Positions 16,105 through 24,677 of a DNA stretch of 38,739 bases are shown one piece after another. The translations under genes and the position numbers were made by a program. The stretch covers positions 1 through 38,739 of the forward strand of contig NZ_KB893084.1 in the NCBI RefSeq assembly GCF_000373985.1, given 5' to 3'. The stretch's first letter is position 1. Every line of letters begins with the position of its first letter. The stretch is from Desulfobacter curvatus DSM 3379. Lineage in GTDB: Bacteria; Desulfobacterota; Desulfobacteria; Desulfobacterales; Desulfobacteraceae. The notes beneath the pieces were generated by a model. It worked only from the letters and a program-made list of their open reading frames with translations. It ran no database searches and was not told where the DNA came from.

Positions 16105-17538
16105 ATGAATAAGGTCGATATCCCCAGACTCAGGGAGATAGTCGGGGAACAAAACATAAAGACAGATCCGCTTGACCTGTTTATTTACGGCGCAGACGCA
16201 TCTGTTTACCATGCCACACCATGGGTCGTTGTGAGACCTGACAATACCGGCCAGGTTCAAAAAGTACTGGCCTATGCCAATGATGCAAAAATACCAGTTG
16301 TCCCCAGGGGCGGCGGCTCGGGAATGTGCGGGCAGACCGTGTCGATCAAGGGCGGAATTCTTCTGGACATGAAGAACATGAACCGGATACTTGAAATCAA
16401 CATGCCCGATGTTTACTGCCGGGTGGAACCGGGTGTGGTGGACGATGATCTCAATGCCGCACTTAAACCTTATGGGGTTTTCTATCCCCCGACACCGGCC
16501 TCTTCACGTATCGCCACCATCGGCGGAGAGATCGGCAACAATGCCTCCGGTGTTCGTTCCGTAAAATACGGCGCAACCCGTGATGCGGTGTTGGGCTTGA
16601 AAGTGGTTCTGGCCAATGGAGACCTGGTCACCTTAGGTGCCCATACCCGGGTGGAAGCGTCCGGTTACCAGCTTGAAAAACTCATCGTAGGTTCGGAAGG
16701 CACCCTGGGTGTTGTGGTGGAAGCGATTATGAGCTTTGTACCCATCCCCGAATTCAGATGCCTGGGCGTTGCCAATTTTGACAGTCTCAGAGATGCCGGT
16801 AATGCCATTAGTGACATCATGGCCTCGGGCACCATTCCTTCCATGCTCGAACTCGTGGATGACGTTGCAATCAAGGCGGTAAACAAAACCATGAATTTAG
16901 GCCTTAAGGAAGTGGCCGCCTCCCTGCTTTTTGAAGCTGACGGAAAAGTGATGGAAGCCGTGGAGTATGAAGTTAACAAAATGCAGGAAATCTGCAAAAA
17001 GAATAACGGTGCCGACCTCTGGTACAGCTTTGATGCCAAAGAGCGCGAACAGATCTTCATGGGTCGTAAAAAATTATTCCCTGCCCTGTCACAATTTGAC
17101 GCCAGCATGGCTTCCACATCCCTGGCGGACGATATGGCAGTACCCTACTCCAAGATGGCGGATATGGCCGCTAAAATCCATGAAGCTGCCGAAAAGAACG
17201 GCATCATCATGACGGCATACGGCCATTGCGGATCCGGGTGCATGCACACCAAGATCATGATGGACGTCAGCAAGGAAGCGCAGTGGCAGGGCGCACAGAG
17301 AGCCATTGCCGAGATTTATGAATATGTAAATTCCATTCACGGCACCACTTCTGCTGAACACGGTATCGGCATTTCCAAAGCAGATGCCTTCAGGACGGAG
17401 AAAGCGGATTCCTTAAAAATGATGGCTGCCATCAAGGCGGCCCTGGACCCCAATAACATTCTCAATCCCGGCAAACTGCAGCAGGCGCCGGAAAACTGGG
17501 TAACGGCAACAGATCTTAGATATGCCGTCAACAGCTGA
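16105..17538 (+). CDS. FAD-linked 2-hydroxyacid dehydrogenase, GlcD/D-lactate dehydrogenase type
   Basis: The 477-residue flavoprotein has an FAD_binding_4 domain (about 35-215; PRGGGSGMCGQ, IGGEIGNNASGVRSVKYG, LIVGSEGTLGVV) and a FAD-oxidase C domain (about 220-470; YGHCGSGCMHTKIMM, SAEHGIGISKAD). It should oxidise glycolate, D-lactate or a similar D-2-hydroxyacid. A good AGGAAAGGAT site precedes the ATG. The next gene, 23 bases on, encodes an Fe-S partner, so electrons probably leave the flavin through clusters. The downstream LarA-type racemase makes lactate the favoured substrate. Confidence 0.88.
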   Translation: MNKVDIPRLREIVGEQNIKTDPLDLFIYGADASVYHATPWVVVRPDNTGQVQKVLAYANDAKIPVVPRGGGSGMCGQTVSIKGGILLDMKNMNRILEINMPDVYCRVEPGVVDDDLNAALKPYGVFYPPTPASSRIATIGGEIGNNASGVRSVKYGATRDAVLGLKVVLANGDLVTLGAHTRVEASGYQLEKLIVGSEGTLGVVVEAIMSFVPIPEFRCLGVANFDSLRDAGNAISDIMASGTIPSMLELVDDVAIKAVNKTMNLGLKEVAASLLFEADGKVMEAVEYEVNKMQEICKKNNGADLWYSFDAKEREQIFMGRKKLFPALSQFDASMASTSLADDMAVPYSKMADMAAKIHEAAEKNGIIMTAYGHCGSGCMHTKIMMDVSKEAQWQGAQRAIAEIYEYVNSIHGTTSAEHGIGISKADAFRTEKADSLKMMAAIKAALDPNNILNPGKLQQAPENWVTATDLRYAVNS

Positions 17539-17561
17539 TAAAGGATAACAGGGATATTCTT

Positions 17562-18515
17562 ATGCAGACAACAGAAACGAAATTTAAAAATTTAGAAAAA
17601 TGGGAAGGCATGCTGGCCAAGTGCATTCGGTGTGGATACTGTTACGAGCACTGCCCCATGTTTAAATTCACGCGCTGGGAATCCGATGCACCCAGAGGTA
17701 AAAATATTTTAGCCCACGGACTTTTGACCGGTTCAATTGAACTGACACGGGAAATTGCGGAGAAATCGTTCAGTTGTTTCTTTTGCAAACGGTGTGAAGC
17801 GGCCTGTTCATCCGGGGTTAAAATAACGGATATTATGCTGGATCTGAGAAGGGATCTGGTGGAACTGGGGTACAAAAAAGATATCGGCACCATATCGACC
17901 ACTGACCGTTCTTGCGCCAGATGCCTGCAGTGCGTCAGGGCCTGCCCCCATGATGCCCGGGAATATATTGACCTTGAAGGCATTGTCGTGGATCCGGTAA
18001 AATGCAAGTCCTGCGGCATCTGTGTTGAAATTTGCCCTATTGAAGCGATAAGCATTCCCTTACCGTTCGGAACCGACACCGAAAACCTGGATCAAAAAGC
18101 TGCTGAGTTCCTCAACTCCACTGAATCCGCCAAGGTTATCTGTTTTGCCTGTAACTGGTCATACCATCCTGACATTCAGAACTCCAAATTGCCGGAATCT
18201 GAAACCCATGACAAGGAGTATGAAATCCTGGTGAACCTGTGCGGCGGCCGTCTTGATAAAAACCTTTTATTGACGCCGTTCCTTAACCAGGCATGGGGCG
18301 TTCTGGTGGGTGTTTGTCCGGATGGGGAATGTACCCATGACGGTAATGTCGCGGCCCTAAAACGGGTAACAAAAATGAAGGAAACCCTTGAATCCCTTGA
18401 TATTAATCCCGATCGAATTCATCTGGTTCAAATTCCTAGAGGCGACAAACAACTGTTCCAGGCTGAAATTGATACCTTTATGGAAAAGATAAATCAGTTG
18501 GGCCCCATACGCTAA
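17562..18515 (+). CDS. Fe-S electron-transfer protein with MvhD/FlpD domain
   Basis: The 317-residue protein contains four cysteine clusters: C21-C31 and C72-C82 (two [4Fe-4S] in HdrC/GlcF style, the first CIRCGYCYEHCP) and C118-C128 and C148-C158 (ferredoxin-like CxxCxxCxxxCP). The C-terminal 120 residues resemble the MvhD/FlpD hydrogenase delta subunit (VICFACNWSY and LVGVCPDGECTHDGN), which links to heterodisulfide reductase HdrA. There is no CCG domain. It probably carries electrons from the GlcD-type flavoprotein to an HdrA-like or quinone acceptor encoded elsewhere. The domain assembly is unusual for a lactate/glycolate dehydrogenase partner. Confidence 0.8.
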   Translation: MQTTETKFKNLEKWEGMLAKCIRCGYCYEHCPMFKFTRWESDAPRGKNILAHGLLTGSIELTREIAEKSFSCFFCKRCEAACSSGVKITDIMLDLRRDLVELGYKKDIGTISTTDRSCARCLQCVRACPHDAREYIDLEGIVVDPVKCKSCGICVEICPIEAISIPLPFGTDTENLDQKAAEFLNSTESAKVICFACNWSYHPDIQNSKLPESETHDKEYEILVNLCGGRLDKNLLLTPFLNQAWGVLVGVCPDGECTHDGNVAALKRVTKMKETLESLDINPDRIHLVQIPRGDKQLFQAEIDTFMEKINQLGPIR

Positions 18516-18540
18516 ACTTTGAGCCCATACATAGATGGTC

Positions 18541-18664
18541 TTTTCGTCCAATTTTGAGCTTAAAGCTCTTCTTGGAATCTGCGGCGGATAAGAATCTTAA
18601 TCCCCGGAATATTTAATATATGCCGAAGATTTTAATTTTTATCCGCCGTAAACTTAGACGAAAA
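18541..18664. repeat. Nested inverted repeats, 124 bp
   Basis: TTTTCGTC (18541-18548) pairs with GACGAAAA (18657-18664), and inside it CGGCGGATAA (18582-18591) pairs with TTATCCGCCG (18639-18648). The unit lies in the 337-bp gap between the Fe-S gene and larA and encodes nothing. It may be a fold-back element or a structured 3' end. Confidence 0.45.
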
Positions 18665-18703
18665 CTCTATTATACAAAAACTTAGATTAAGAGGTTCAAT
18701 TAG

Positions 18704-18770
18704 TGTCCATCCATAAATAAGAATTTTTATTCAAGTTCACGAGGGCAAAAAGACTATTTATGAATGGACA
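18704..18770. repeat. 67-bp element with 16-bp inverted ends
   Basis: TGTCCATCCATAAATA (18704-18719) is inverted at 18755-18770 with one mismatch. It lies 83 bases before larA, so it could separate larA from the two upstream genes or mark a miniature inserted element. Confidence 0.5.
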
Positions 18771-18852
18771 ATAGATTAAATGCGAGGCAAGATAAGGTCA
18801 TAGAGGGAACCTGAGACAAAATTATTAAAACAACTCCAGGAAGGAGACAATA

Positions 18853-20100
18853 ATGGCAAAAGTACAGATACCGTATGGTAAGGAAAAAATTGAAGTTGAA
18901 ATTAATGATAATAACCTGCAAGGCGTATATTTTCCAAATGACGTAGAAAAAAGAGAATTTGAGGCTGAATTTTCAAAAAATTTGGAAAACGCGAACTTTG
19001 CAGAATTCATGGAAGGTGATGAGAGAGTCGTCTTCATCGTCAATGACGGAACTCGCCCTACGCCTACGGCAAAAGTACTCAAGGTAATCTATGATGATAT
19101 AAAAGATAAAAATATCTATTTCATCATCGCGACCGGTGCCCATAGAGCCCCAAATGATGAGGAGTTTGAATACATTTTTGGAAAAGAGATCTATGAGGAC
19201 CTGAAAGCAAAAGACAGAATATGGTCACATGATGCCAAAAATGATGAGATGGTCTATTTAGGTAAATCTACAAATGGTACTGAGATGTACCTGAATAAAA
19301 TTGTAGCAGAAGCTAAAAAAACCATCGTTATCGGTTCTGTGGAACCCCACTATTTTGCAGGATATACTGGTGGCAGAAAAGGCTTCTTACCTGGCGTAGC
19401 ATCCTATGAAACCATCACACAAAACCATAAATTAGCTTTGAATAAAAGCGCCAAGGCCCTTGCATTAGATGGCAATCCCGTCCATGAAGATATGATGGAT
19501 GCCATGAATGTATTAAAAGAGATTAAAGTCTTCTCCATTATGACCATTTTGGATAAACATCATAACGTATATGAGACCACATGCGGGGATCTTGTAGGCG
19601 CATTTTATGATGCCATAGACAGTGCCAAAAAAGTATTTTGTGTTGACATAGAAGAAAAAACGGACATTGTAATCTCTGTGGCACCTTATCCAATGGATAT
19701 AGACCTTTACCAGTCCCAAAAAGCGATAGACAATGGCAAGCTTGCACTTAAAGAGGGCGGCATATTAATTTTTGTATCACAATGCAGAATGGGCATCGGC
19801 GGGAAAACGTTCTTTGACCTGATGGCGTCTTGTGCTACCCCCCAAGATGTGCTTGACAAGATAAAAATTGAATACAAACTGGGTTATCATAAAGCCGGTA
19901 AAATGGCTGAAATCAATACCTGGGCCCAGACCTGGGGCGTAACGGAACTGCCTGAAGACGAGATCAAAGCCGTACACATTAAACCTTTTGATAGTGTAGA
20001 AGCAGCTTTGGAAAAAGCATTTGAGTTGAAAGGCAAAGATGCCAAAGTAACCGTACTTCCGTTAGGATCTCTTTCAGTACCCAATATACTGAACCCCTAA
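18853..20100 (+). CDS. larA: LarA-family nickel-dependent racemase homologue
   Basis: The 415-residue protein follows LarA/DUF2088: DGTRPTPTAKVLK, IATGAHRAP (His of the N-domain), and SVEPHYFAGYTGGRKGFLPG with the Lys that carries the pincer nickel cofactor in LarA. AGGAAGGAG precedes the ATG. Enzymes of this family interconvert D- and L-lactate, but several homologues act on other 2-hydroxyacids. Next to a GlcD-type dehydrogenase, lactate racemisation is plausible. The cofactor genes larB, larC and larE are not in the window. Its codon use is distinctly more AT-rich than the flanking genes, suggesting separate acquisition. Confidence 0.82.
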   Translation: MAKVQIPYGKEKIEVEINDNNLQGVYFPNDVEKREFEAEFSKNLENANFAEFMEGDERVVFIVNDGTRPTPTAKVLKVIYDDIKDKNIYFIIATGAHRAPNDEEFEYIFGKEIYEDLKAKDRIWSHDAKNDEMVYLGKSTNGTEMYLNKIVAEAKKTIVIGSVEPHYFAGYTGGRKGFLPGVASYETITQNHKLALNKSAKALALDGNPVHEDMMDAMNVLKEIKVFSIMTILDKHHNVYETTCGDLVGAFYDAIDSAKKVFCVDIEEKTDIVISVAPYPMDIDLYQSQKAIDNGKLALKEGGILIFVSQCRMGIGGKTFFDLMASCATPQDVLDKIKIEYKLGYHKAGKMAEINTWAQTWGVTELPEDEIKAVHIKPFDSVEAALEKAFELKGKDAKVTVLPLGSLSVPNILNP

Positions 20101-20125
20101 AATCGATATTTGATCTTTAAAAAAA

Positions 20126-20161
20126 GCGGCGGTGCATTTTAAGCACCGCCGCTTTTTTTTT
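20126..20161 (+). terminator. Strong intrinsic terminator after larA
   Basis: GCGGCGGTGC (20126-20135) and GCACCGCCGC (20143-20152) form a ten-pair stem with a seven-base loop, followed by nine T. It lies 25 bases after the larA stop and closes that transcript. Confidence 0.92.
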
Positions 20162-20295
20162 GCCTATCCAATACCGACTTCAGATAGGCCAATGTATGAA
20201 AATTATCTGCCCATTACTTGAATATTCTGCCGGATCGTGTCAAAAAAATAGTGTCCGAATATTTTCTTTTCGTTAAAAGCACCAAGGAAATCATA

Positions 20296-21363
20296 ATGAA
20301 AAAGCTCATGAACGCCCCAGACGACGTCGTAAAAGAACAATTGGCCGGTATGGCCAAAGCACATCCCGAAATCACGGTTAACATTGACCCGAGTTTTATA
20401 TATCGGGCAGATGCGCCCAATAAAAAGGTGGCCCTGATCTCAGGCGGAGGCTCCGGCCATGAACCCATGCACACAGGTTTTGTGGGTATGGGCATGCTGG
20501 ACGGTGCCTGCCCGGGGCAGATTTTTACCTCCCCTACCCCGGATCAAATGTATGAATGCGCCAAAGCGGTAGCCTCTGATAACGGCGTTCTGTTTCTGGT
20601 GAAAAACTATACCGGCGATGTCATGAACTTTGAAACCGCGGTTGAGATGGTTCATGGAGACGGGATCAAGGTACAAAGCATTCTGATTGACGATGATGTG
20701 GCAGTAAAAGACAGCCTATATACTGCCGGACGCCGGGGTATGGGCACCACAGTACTGGTTGAAAAGATTGTGGGCGCAGCCGCAGAAGCCGGATATAATC
20801 TCAAGCAGTGTACGGATCTGGCCCGTAAAACCAGTCAGAACGGTCGATCCATAGGCGTGGCACTAACCTCCTGCACAGTGCCTGCCGCAGGCAAGCCCAC
20901 CTTTGAGCTGGCTGACGACGAAGTGGAGATGGGCATTGGTATTCATGGAGAACCCGGTACGAAACGTATCCAAATGAAAACTGTGAATGAAATCACCGAA
21001 CATATGGCACGCTGCATTATTGAGGACGGCGCATATACCCGTACCGTGCGCGAATGGGATACCGAAAAAGGCGAATGGGAGGAAAAATCCCTGACCGACG
21101 AACCGCTCAAATCCTGCGATAAAGTCATTGCCCTTGTAAACAGCATGGGCGGTACACCCGTATCCGAGTTATACGCCGTATACAGCAAACTGGCTGATGT
21201 TTGCAAATCCAAAGGAATTAAGATTGCACGCAATCTCATCGGACCTTACATTACCTCCCTTGAAATGCAGGGTTGTTCCGTCACGCTTCTCAAAGCAGAT
21301 AAAGAGATCCTCAAATTTTGGGATGCACCGGTGAAGACACCGAGCCTGCGCTGGGGCGCATGA
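20296..21363 (+). CDS. dhaK: Dihydroxyacetone kinase subunit DhaK
   Basis: Substrate-binding subunit of PTS-dependent dihydroxyacetone kinase, 355 residues like the E. coli protein. GGGSGHEPMHTGFVG is the conserved N-terminal loop, and GIGIHGEPG holds the His that binds dihydroxyacetone covalently. The frame is open from 20218, but ATG 20296 carries an AAGGAAAT site and gives the family N-terminus (MKKLMNAPDDVV). It begins the dhaKLM operon, after a terminator. A 7-bp hairpin (20162-20189) precedes it, and no sigma-54 promoter was seen. Confidence 0.94.
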   Translation: MKKLMNAPDDVVKEQLAGMAKAHPEITVNIDPSFIYRADAPNKKVALISGGGSGHEPMHTGFVGMGMLDGACPGQIFTSPTPDQMYECAKAVASDNGVLFLVKNYTGDVMNFETAVEMVHGDGIKVQSILIDDDVAVKDSLYTAGRRGMGTTVLVEKIVGAAAEAGYNLKQCTDLARKTSQNGRSIGVALTSCTVPAAGKPTFELADDEVEMGIGIHGEPGTKRIQMKTVNEITEHMARCIIEDGAYTRTVREWDTEKGEWEEKSLTDEPLKSCDKVIALVNSMGGTPVSELYAVYSKLADVCKSKGIKIARNLIGPYITSLEMQGCSVTLLKADKEILKFWDAPVKTPSLRWGA

Positions 21364-21384
21364 AAAATATATGGAGAGGAAATA

Positions 21385-22017
21385 ATGACCGTCAGCAAAG
21401 GACAGATCATAGAATGGCTGGAAAAATCTGCCGATATCATCCAAAAAAACAAAGACTATCTGACCCAGCTTGATGCAGCAATCGGTGATGCAGACCATGG
21501 GGTTAACATGACCCGTGGATTCAAAAAAGTAGAGGAAAAACTGCCCACGATTGCGGGCAAGGATATCGGCAATATTTTAAAAGCAACGGGCATGACCCTG
21601 ATTTCCAGTGTGGGCGGTGCCAGCGGGCCGCTTTACGGCACTTTTTTCATGCGCGCCGCCACAGCCGGGAACGGCAAAGAAGCCTTGGACTCGATTGATC
21701 TGTGTGCCATGTTCAAGGGCGGAGTGGACGGCATTGTCCAGCGCGGCCGGCCCAACCGTGGAGACAAAACCATGTTTGATGCCTGGGCTCCGGCGTTGGA
21801 TGCCATGCAGGCAGCCCTGTCAAACGGCAAAGACACCCTCACGATTGTAAAGGCCGGGGCAGAAGCCATTGAACAGGGCATGAAAGACACGATTCCCCTA
21901 CAGGCCAGAAAAGGCCGGGCAAGTTACCTTGGCGAACGCAGTATCGGGCACCAGGACCCCGGGGCGACCTCTTCCTGCCTGATATTTAAAATGCTGCTTG
22001 AAGTTTTAGAGGCATAG
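21385..22017 (+). CDS. dhaL: Dihydroxyacetone kinase subunit DhaL
   Basis: Nucleotide-binding subunit, 210 residues. The magnesium-binding aspartates lie in AIGDADHGVNMTRG, and the glycine-rich contacts in SVGGASGPLYGTFF and GERSIGHQDPG. In PTS-type systems it keeps a bound ADP that is rephosphorylated by DhaM, which fits the EIIA-bearing neighbour. GGAGAGG precedes the start, 21 bases after dhaK. Confidence 0.94.
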   Translation: MTVSKGQIIEWLEKSADIIQKNKDYLTQLDAAIGDADHGVNMTRGFKKVEEKLPTIAGKDIGNILKATGMTLISSVGGASGPLYGTFFMRAATAGNGKEALDSIDLCAMFKGGVDGIVQRGRPNRGDKTMFDAWAPALDAMQAALSNGKDTLTIVKAGAEAIEQGMKDTIPLQARKGRASYLGERSIGHQDPGATSSCLIFKMLLEVLEA

Positions 22018-22050
22018 CCTCTTTGGATAATATCCGACAAAGGAAACCCC

Positions 22051-24612
22051 ATGGTTGGTTTAGTTTTTGTATCCCACAGTGCCAAGCTGGCCGAAGGCGT
22101 AAAAGAGATCGCGGAGCAAATGACCCAGGGCAAGGGCATGATCGCAGTTGCCGGCGGCATTGATGACTCCCAAAATCCCTTTGGTACCGATCCGATCAAA
22201 GTGCAGGCCGCCATTGAATCCGTTTACGGCGAAGACGGCGTGCTGGTCATCATGGACTTAGGCAGTGCCCTGCTCAGTGCAGAAATGGCCCTGGAATTTC
22301 TTGATCCCCAAAAGGCCAAAAATGTTAAACTGTGTGCGGCCCCCCTTGTGGAAGGCGCTGTTGCTGCAGCGGTTCAGGCATCAATTGGTGCAAACCTTGC
22401 TGATGTTATGGCCGAGGCCTCAAATGCCCTTCTCGCAAAGGAAGAACAGTTGGCCCAGGTAACCTGCTTTGAACCGAGCGTGGTTCCTTCCTCCCCAAAA
22501 ATATCGACCGTATCCGGTAATGAAGAAATTAATCTGACCCTGACCATTCTCAATCGTAACGGCCTGCATGCCCGCCCGGCTGCCAATTTCGTTAAGACCG
22601 CCGGCCTTTTTCAGGCGGATATTATAGTCACAAAAGGGACAAAAACCGCCAATGCCAAAAGCATCAACCAATTGACCCTGCTGGGTGCAGGCCGGGGCGA
22701 TCAAATTGAAGTCAGGGCATCCGGCCCCCAGGCGCGACAGGCCATAGAATTCCTGAAAGTTCTGGCCGAAAATAAATTCAACGAGGAAGACGAAAACATC
22801 CCCCCTGTAATGTCGGGAAAAAAGACTGGGCTTGCCGATACCCGGAAAAATACCCAAGGGGCAATTGCAGGTATTCCGGTGTCCCCCGGCATTGCGGTCG
22901 GCCCTGTGACTCATTACCGCGCCCAACTTCCCGAAGTTAAAACCCGACAGGTCCAGGCCCCCCGGGCGGAAATTAAAAAACTTCAGGCAGCGTTTTTAAA
23001 AGCCGGACAGGACCTTGAGCAGTTGAAAAACCATGCGTCCCACAAAGTAGGCGCCACGGAAGCGGCTATTTTTGATGCCCAGAAAATATTTCTGGATGAC
23101 CCGGCCCTGCTGAATGCGGTGCAAAAAATGATATTGTCCCGGCAGTGCAATGCAGAATCAGCCTGGCTGGAATCCATAGAAGCCATGGCCCGGGAATACC
23201 GCAAACTTGAAGATCCATATCTTCGTGAACAGGCAGCTGACCTCATTGATGTGGGCAGGCGTGTGCTAATACAACTTGTGGGACAAAGTCCGCCCGTTTT
23301 AAAATTTGCGCAGCCGGCCATCCTGTTTGCAGAGGAGTTGACCCCGTCGGCTACGGTTCAACTGAACCCGGATAATGTCCTGGCCCTCTGCACGGCCCTG
23401 GGCGGCGAGACGTCTCACAGCGCCATTGTCGCCAAAGCCCTGGGAATTCCAACGATTGTGGGGTTAGGCTATGATATACTCACATGGCCTGAAAACGAAA
23501 TCATTGCCCTGGACGGCACCCTGGGATTGGTCTGGCCCCACCCTACCCAAAGCCGGCTGGCAGAATTCAAAACACGGCGTGACAGGTGGAAAACCCGGCA
23601 GCAGCAGGCCAAGGCACTTGCCATGGCTCCGGCATCCACCATGGGCAAGAACCCCAGAACCATTAAAGTCGTTGCCAACAGCGGCCCCCATGATACAAAA
23701 ACAATCTTGGATTACGGTGCCGAAGGTGTGGGACTTTTTAGGACGGAATTCTTGTTTCTGGGGCGGTTACAGGCACCTTCCGAGGAGGAGCAATTGCTGG
23801 CCTATATCCGGATGGCCCAAACAATGCAAACCCGCCCCCTGGTTATCCGAACCCTGGATTTAGGCGCAGATAAGACGGTTCCCTACCTGGATATGGGACC
23901 GGAAAACAATCCGTTTCTTGGATTAAGAGGCATTCGTTTCTGCCTGGCCTACCCGGAAATTTTTAAAACCCAGTTGCGGGCCATCCTCAAAGCAAGTCCC
24001 GGTCACAATATTAAAATTATGTTTCCCATGATCAGTACCCCGGAAGAGTTCCGTGAGGCCAAAACTATTCTGGATGGTGTGAAACAGGAACTGAAAACGG
24101 CTGGTACGCCTTTTGATGAAAATATGGAAGTGGGGCTGATGATTGAGGTACCGTCGGCCGTAGCCATCGCAGACCAACTGGCCGGCAAGGCGAATTTTTT
24201 CAGCATCGGTTCCAATGATTTGACCCAGTATCTGATGGGTGCGGACCGGGGAAACCGGAAGGTCAGTCACCTGGTCAATGCCCTGAATCCGGCGGTGCTC
24301 AGGATGGTGGCCCAAACCGCCGGGGCAGCCCATAAGGCTGGAATACGGGTCGGCATGTGTGGAGAACTGGCAGCAAATCCCCTGGCAGCACCAGTGCTCA
24401 TTGGTTTAGGGCTGGATGAACTGAGTATGAACGCACCCAATATCCCCGAAGTAAAAAACGCAATACGCCACTGTACTATTCAGCAGGTAGAAAAGATGGC
24501 ACAAACGGTTTTAAATCTTGAAACGGCACAACAGGTCGAAGCGTATTTAAAATCAAACATGACTATTGATCCAAATTCATACGCATCAAAAAAAGAGGCT
24601 TTTAAAAAATAG
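22051..24612 (+). CDS. dhaM: Multidomain phosphotransferase DhaM (EIIA-HPr-enzyme I)
   Basis: The 853-residue protein passes phosphate from PEP to DhaL-bound ADP. EIIA-Dha covers about 1-130 with H9 (FVSHSAKLAEG); HPr about 160-245 with H173 (NGLHARPAANF); enzyme I about 270-845 with H456 (GGETSHSAIVAKALG), PEP-site FRTEFLFLG, and C770 (MCGELAANP). E. coli DhaM stops within the enzyme I N-terminal half and needs general PTS enzyme I; this one has the entire PEP-binding barrel, so it should be self-sufficient. This is convenient for an organism that may lack other PTS sugars. Confidence 0.93.
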   Translation: MVGLVFVSHSAKLAEGVKEIAEQMTQGKGMIAVAGGIDDSQNPFGTDPIKVQAAIESVYGEDGVLVIMDLGSALLSAEMALEFLDPQKAKNVKLCAAPLVEGAVAAAVQASIGANLADVMAEASNALLAKEEQLAQVTCFEPSVVPSSPKISTVSGNEEINLTLTILNRNGLHARPAANFVKTAGLFQADIIVTKGTKTANAKSINQLTLLGAGRGDQIEVRASGPQARQAIEFLKVLAENKFNEEDENIPPVMSGKKTGLADTRKNTQGAIAGIPVSPGIAVGPVTHYRAQLPEVKTRQVQAPRAEIKKLQAAFLKAGQDLEQLKNHASHKVGATEAAIFDAQKIFLDDPALLNAVQKMILSRQCNAESAWLESIEAMAREYRKLEDPYLREQAADLIDVGRRVLIQLVGQSPPVLKFAQPAILFAEELTPSATVQLNPDNVLALCTALGGETSHSAIVAKALGIPTIVGLGYDILTWPENEIIALDGTLGLVWPHPTQSRLAEFKTRRDRWKTRQQQAKALAMAPASTMGKNPRTIKVVANSGPHDTKTILDYGAEGVGLFRTEFLFLGRLQAPSEEEQLLAYIRMAQTMQTRPLVIRTLDLGADKTVPYLDMGPENNPFLGLRGIRFCLAYPEIFKTQLRAILKASPGHNIKIMFPMISTPEEFREAKTILDGVKQELKTAGTPFDENMEVGLMIEVPSAVAIADQLAGKANFFSIGSNDLTQYLMGADRGNRKVSHLVNALNPAVLRMVAQTAGAAHKAGIRVGMCGELAANPLAAPVLIGLGLDELSMNAPNIPEVKNAIRHCTIQQVEKMAQTVLNLETAQQVEAYLKSNMTIDPNSYASKKEAFKK

Positions 24613-24677
24613 ATTGCACGTAACCATCCCGTACACTAAGATATTTAAATATATCCCAAACCTTTTAGGAGAAAAAT

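Noticed and set aside
18541..18770. CRISPR-like repeats
   Set aside because: The repeated units are inverted pairs, not regularly spaced direct repeats.
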